This document shows positions 61,727-64,000 of a stretch of 64,000 nucleotides of DNA, piece by piece (positions within the stretch are counted from its first letter, which is position 1; every line of letters starts with the position of its first letter). The notes beneath the pieces are model-generated. The model was not told where the DNA came from. It searched no databases and saw nothing but the letters and a program-made list of their open reading frames with translations. The DNA is from Oceanihabitans gracilariae. Its GTDB lineage: Bacteria; Bacteroidota; Bacteroidia; Flavobacteriales; Flavobacteriaceae. Both the position numbers and the translations under genes were made by a program. The stretch lies in assembly GCF_042684485.1 (NCBI RefSeq), contig NZ_JBHULM010000011.1, forward strand, positions 992,001 through 1,056,000, written 5' to 3'.

Positions 61727-62563
61727 TTATATAAAAGAAATACTTTTAGTAACTACCTGTTGTAACGCCTCAGGTAGTTTTTTGTTTTTATAAGGATGTG
61801 AACTGTTAAACACGTGGTTACTGTTTTCTATTTTACACAATGTGCTAGTTGTGTTATACGCATGAAGATCTTCTGCTTCGTTAAAAAGTACGGTTGGATC
61901 TTCTAGAGCATGAATTATTAAAAAAGGAATTTTTAATTTTTTTGCTGCTAAAGCAATATCTAAACGTTCTTCATTTGCTTTATAGTCTAGATAAAACTGG
62001 TAGTTATGTGGCATTTTTTGTTTAGTTCTGCCATTTAAAACATATTTAACGCCATCTTTTTTCCATTGTTCAAGATCTCCTGTTGTAGAAAACCTTTTAC
62101 CAAAACTACTCACACTAGCCCAAGTGATTAGTTTTGTGATTCTAGAGTCTTCAGATGCTTTAATTATAGATATTCCTCCACCTCGTGAGTGGCCTATTAA
62201 TGTTATATTACTAGTGTCTATTTGGTTTTTGTAAGGATGCTCATTAGAAGTAAGAAAGTTTAACATGCTATCTATATCTTCTAATTCTTTGGTGTAATTA
62301 TTTTCTGCAAAAGCTTCTAAATCTGGAAAATCAATAGGTTGATTTATGGTTCCTCCATTATGCGAAAAATTAAATTTTACAAAAAACAGATCTGCATCAC
62401 TAAATGCTTGTGCTACCAAATCCCAACTTCCCCAATCTTTAAACCCTTTGTAGCCATGACAAAATAGAACCAAAGGTTTTTTGTTACTATTGTCTTTGTA
62501 AAAAGCATCCCAAACTATTGGTTTTTTAGCGTTTCTGTATAGTATTTGGTTTTTATTAATCAT
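61727..62563 (-). CDS. Alpha/beta hydrolase
   Basis: Cytoplasmic serine hydrolase of 278 residues. The nucleophile elbow is GHSRGGG (about residue 126), the oxyanion region is FCHGYKGFKDWG, the acid residue is probably in HALEDPTV and the His is in ENSNHVF. It resembles dienelactone-hydrolase-like and peptidase-like members. Substrate unknown. Its ATG overlaps the stop codon of the nuclease gene (ATGA), so the two are translated together. Confidence 0.88.
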   Translation of the reverse strand: MINKNQILYRNAKKPIVWDAFYKDNSNKKPLVLFCHGYKGFKDWGSWDLVAQAFSDADLFFVKFNFSHNGGTINQPIDFPDLEAFAENNYTKELEDIDSMLNFLTSNEHPYKNQIDTSNITLIGHSRGGGISIIKASEDSRITKLITWASVSSFGKRFSTTGDLEQWKKDGVKYVLNGRTKQKMPHNYQFYLDYKANEERLDIALAAKKLKIPFLIIHALEDPTVLFNEAEDLHAYNTTSTLCKIENSNHVFNSSHPYKNKKLPEALQQVVTKSISFI

Positions 62564-64000
62564 ACTTCTTTTTCAATAAAGTTTATTTCAGGGTTACAGA
62601 TTTCTAGAATTATTTTTTTGAGTTCTATTTCAAAATTATCTAGTGTTTCTTGGGTAATAAGTTGGTTTTTACTTCTACCTTCTTTTACTGCAAATTTTAA
62701 AAGTCCAGCGCTTAAATTTTTAAATGAAACAATACCAGCTTCTAGAGGTAGATTTACTTTGTTTTGTTGATTCATCATATACGCATAAAGCAGCACCTGA
62801 AAGCTTTTACTGTATTTTTTGTAGTCTGTTGTAATGGCTTCCCATTCTGTAATTTCTACATCAGTATTGCTTACTTTTCCTGTTTTATAATCTATAATTC
62901 TGGTAATTCCGTTATACTGGTCTACACGATCTACTTTTCCGGTAAGGTTTACTTCAAAATCTAATTCCGGAATGGCAACAGATGCTCTATTATCAGCTTC
63001 CAAAGAAATGATTTTAATTTCATTTCCTTTTTTTAAATCCTCAATTTCTAAATTAATAAAGTTGCTTACGTAGCGTTTTGCAATTTCAAAAATGATGAGG
63101 TTTTTTCCTTTGCTTATATCACCTTCTTTATATTCGTTTTTAAAATGATGGGTAATTCTTTCGTTAATTTTAGGCTTTTGTTTTTCTAAAGCATCAACGG
63201 TTAAAAAAGAGTTTTTAAAATCGGTATATAAATCTTCTAAAGTGTTGTGTACAACAGTACCAAGTGTGTTAAAAGCTACGCTTTCTTCTACGTCTTCTTG
63301 TTCTGCAATACCTAGTACTTTTTGGTAATAAAAATCTATAGGATTTCTTATGTAATTGGTAATAGAGGAAGGAGAAAAACCTTTTTCTGCAATTTGTTTT
63401 AACCGGTTTAGTATTGCTGGTGTTTTTTCAATTTCAATTAATTCAGAAAAACAAGCTTCTACTTTAGGTGTTACAATTTGATGCTTAATAGTGTGAATTC
63501 CTTCTAATTCTAATTGTGTAATAAATCTACTTTTTTCTCCACCTGTTAGTACATCTGCTTCTGTATTGTATAAAATATATACGTTTTCGGCACGTTGCAA
63601 TAACCTGTAGAAGTGGTACGTATAGACTGCGTCTTTTTCTTTATACGTAGGTAATTGGTTTTCTATTTTAACATCAAATGGAATAAAAGAATTGTTTGTT
63701 TTACCAGAAGGAAGTATGCCTTCATTTACAGAAGCTATAATAACTGTTTTAAAATCTAGTACACGAGATTCTAACATTCCCATGATTTGTAATCCTTGAA
63801 GTGGTTCTCCTTGAAAATCTAGTGTAGCTGCACTTAATAGCTCTTTGTAAATGCCATGAAGCGTATGAATATCTTTAATAAAACGATATTTGGTATTGTA
63901 ATTATTAAGTTCATTAAAAAGCTCATTAAAACGAAATAAATACTCTAAAGAAAGCTTGTTTAAAGATTTGTTTTGGTCTAAATCTTCTTTTATGGTTAAA
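62560..64000 (-). CDS. PD-(D/E)XK nuclease, AddB/RecB-like (N-terminus beyond the window)
   Basis: Partial: the frame remains open through the right edge, so the true start is outside; about 479 residues are visible. Near the edge of the visible part, GEPLQGLQIMGMLESRVLDF and VIIASVNEG match the helicase-like segment of AddB proteins. The C-terminal nuclease motif GKVDRVD...RIIDYKTGKV (about 150-120 residues from the end) carries the Asp-Lys catalytic pair, and DFYYQKVLGI lies before it. Predicted role: double-strand-break processing together with an AddA-like partner outside the window. It is followed by the hydrolase with ATGA overlap. Confidence 0.92.
   Translation of the reverse strand, partial: LTIKEDLDQNKSLNKLSLEYLFRFNELFNELNNYNTKYRFIKDIHTLHGIYKELLSAATLDFQGEPLQGLQIMGMLESRVLDFKTVIIASVNEGILPSGKTNNSFIPFDVKIENQLPTYKEKDAVYTYHFYRLLQRAENVYILYNTEADVLTGGEKSRFITQLELEGIHTIKHQIVTPKVEACFSELIEIEKTPAILNRLKQIAEKGFSPSSITNYIRNPIDFYYQKVLGIAEQEDVEESVAFNTLGTVVHNTLEDLYTDFKNSFLTVDALEKQKPKINERITHHFKNEYKEGDISKGKNLIIFEIAKRYVSNFINLEIEDLKKGNEIKIISLEADNRASVAIPELDFEVNLTGKVDRVDQYNGITRIIDYKTGKVSNTDVEITEWEAITTDYKKYSKSFQVLLYAYMMNQQNKVNLPLEAGIVSFKNLSAGLLKFAVKEGRSKNQLITQETLDNFEIELKKIILEICNPEINFIEKEV

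Overview
The window is AT-rich chromosomal DNA that looks like a member of the Flavobacteriaceae (Bacteroidota), probably a free-living or marine species; the genus cannot be fixed from the sequence alone. The evidence is the set of type IX secretion (T9SS) sorting domains, including one of the gliding-motility-associated type, SusC/TonB-like outer-membrane receptors, many lipoproteins with a short lipobox, a PID-CTERM-like small protein, and promoters of the Bacteroidota type (TTG, about 20 bases, then TAnnTTTG). No rRNA, integrase, transposase, prophage or CRISPR array was seen.

Layout. 1-5200: subtilisin-like protease (cut by the left edge) with a metallo-beta-lactamase-fold hydrolase, a Na+/H+ or K+/H+ antiporter, and a T9SS cargo protein. 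5600-15900: lepA, a TonB-type receptor, a TolB-like beta-propeller lipoprotein, an M28 peptidase with a PDZ domain, dusB, and a LolC-like permease overlapping rbfA. 16000-22600: methylmalonyl-CoA epimerase, a CAU-anticodon tRNA, a PID-CTERM-like small protein, ribE, pdxA, and the conserved fatty-acid-synthesis block DUF177-rpmF-fabH-accB-accC. 22850-27500: FAD oxidoreductase, mtgA coupled to a Gre-like protein, an orphan ABC ATPase and an unknown membrane protein. 27500-33900: a complete RND tripartite efflux operon (adaptor, pump, TolC-like factor) next to a small secreted protein. 34000-41000: prolyl oligopeptidase, a diheme-cytochrome lipoprotein paired with an FG-GAP/ASPIC T9SS protein, and asd. 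41100-47400: mscL, alr, tdk, an unknown cytoplasmic protein and a 1016-residue adhesin-like T9SS type B protein. 47500-53900: rsmI, a HopJ-family protein, a uracil-DNA-glycosylase-family protein and, overlapping its stop codon, a large LRR-Roc-COR protein. 53900-64000: recJ, MFS, NrtS-like, lpxH, queD, MATE and two tiny membrane proteins, a universal stress protein, an alpha/beta hydrolase, and an AddB-like nuclease cut by the right edge.

The most unusual gene is the LRR-Roc-COR protein at 49137-51833. Its C-terminal domain has motifs suggesting a PD-(D/E)XK-type nuclease, and its start codon overlaps the stop codon of the DNA-glycosylase-like gene. A bacterial Roco protein joined to an effector domain is a plausible phage-defence or cell-suicide factor, but that is inference. 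Other leads are two copies of a foldback repeat (22659-22821 and 58361-58447), a hairpin that appears to end asd transcription while containing the start codon of the next gene (39827-39866), an operator-like palindrome between lepA and a receptor gene (7499-7519), and a long repeat-built hairpin between accB and accC.
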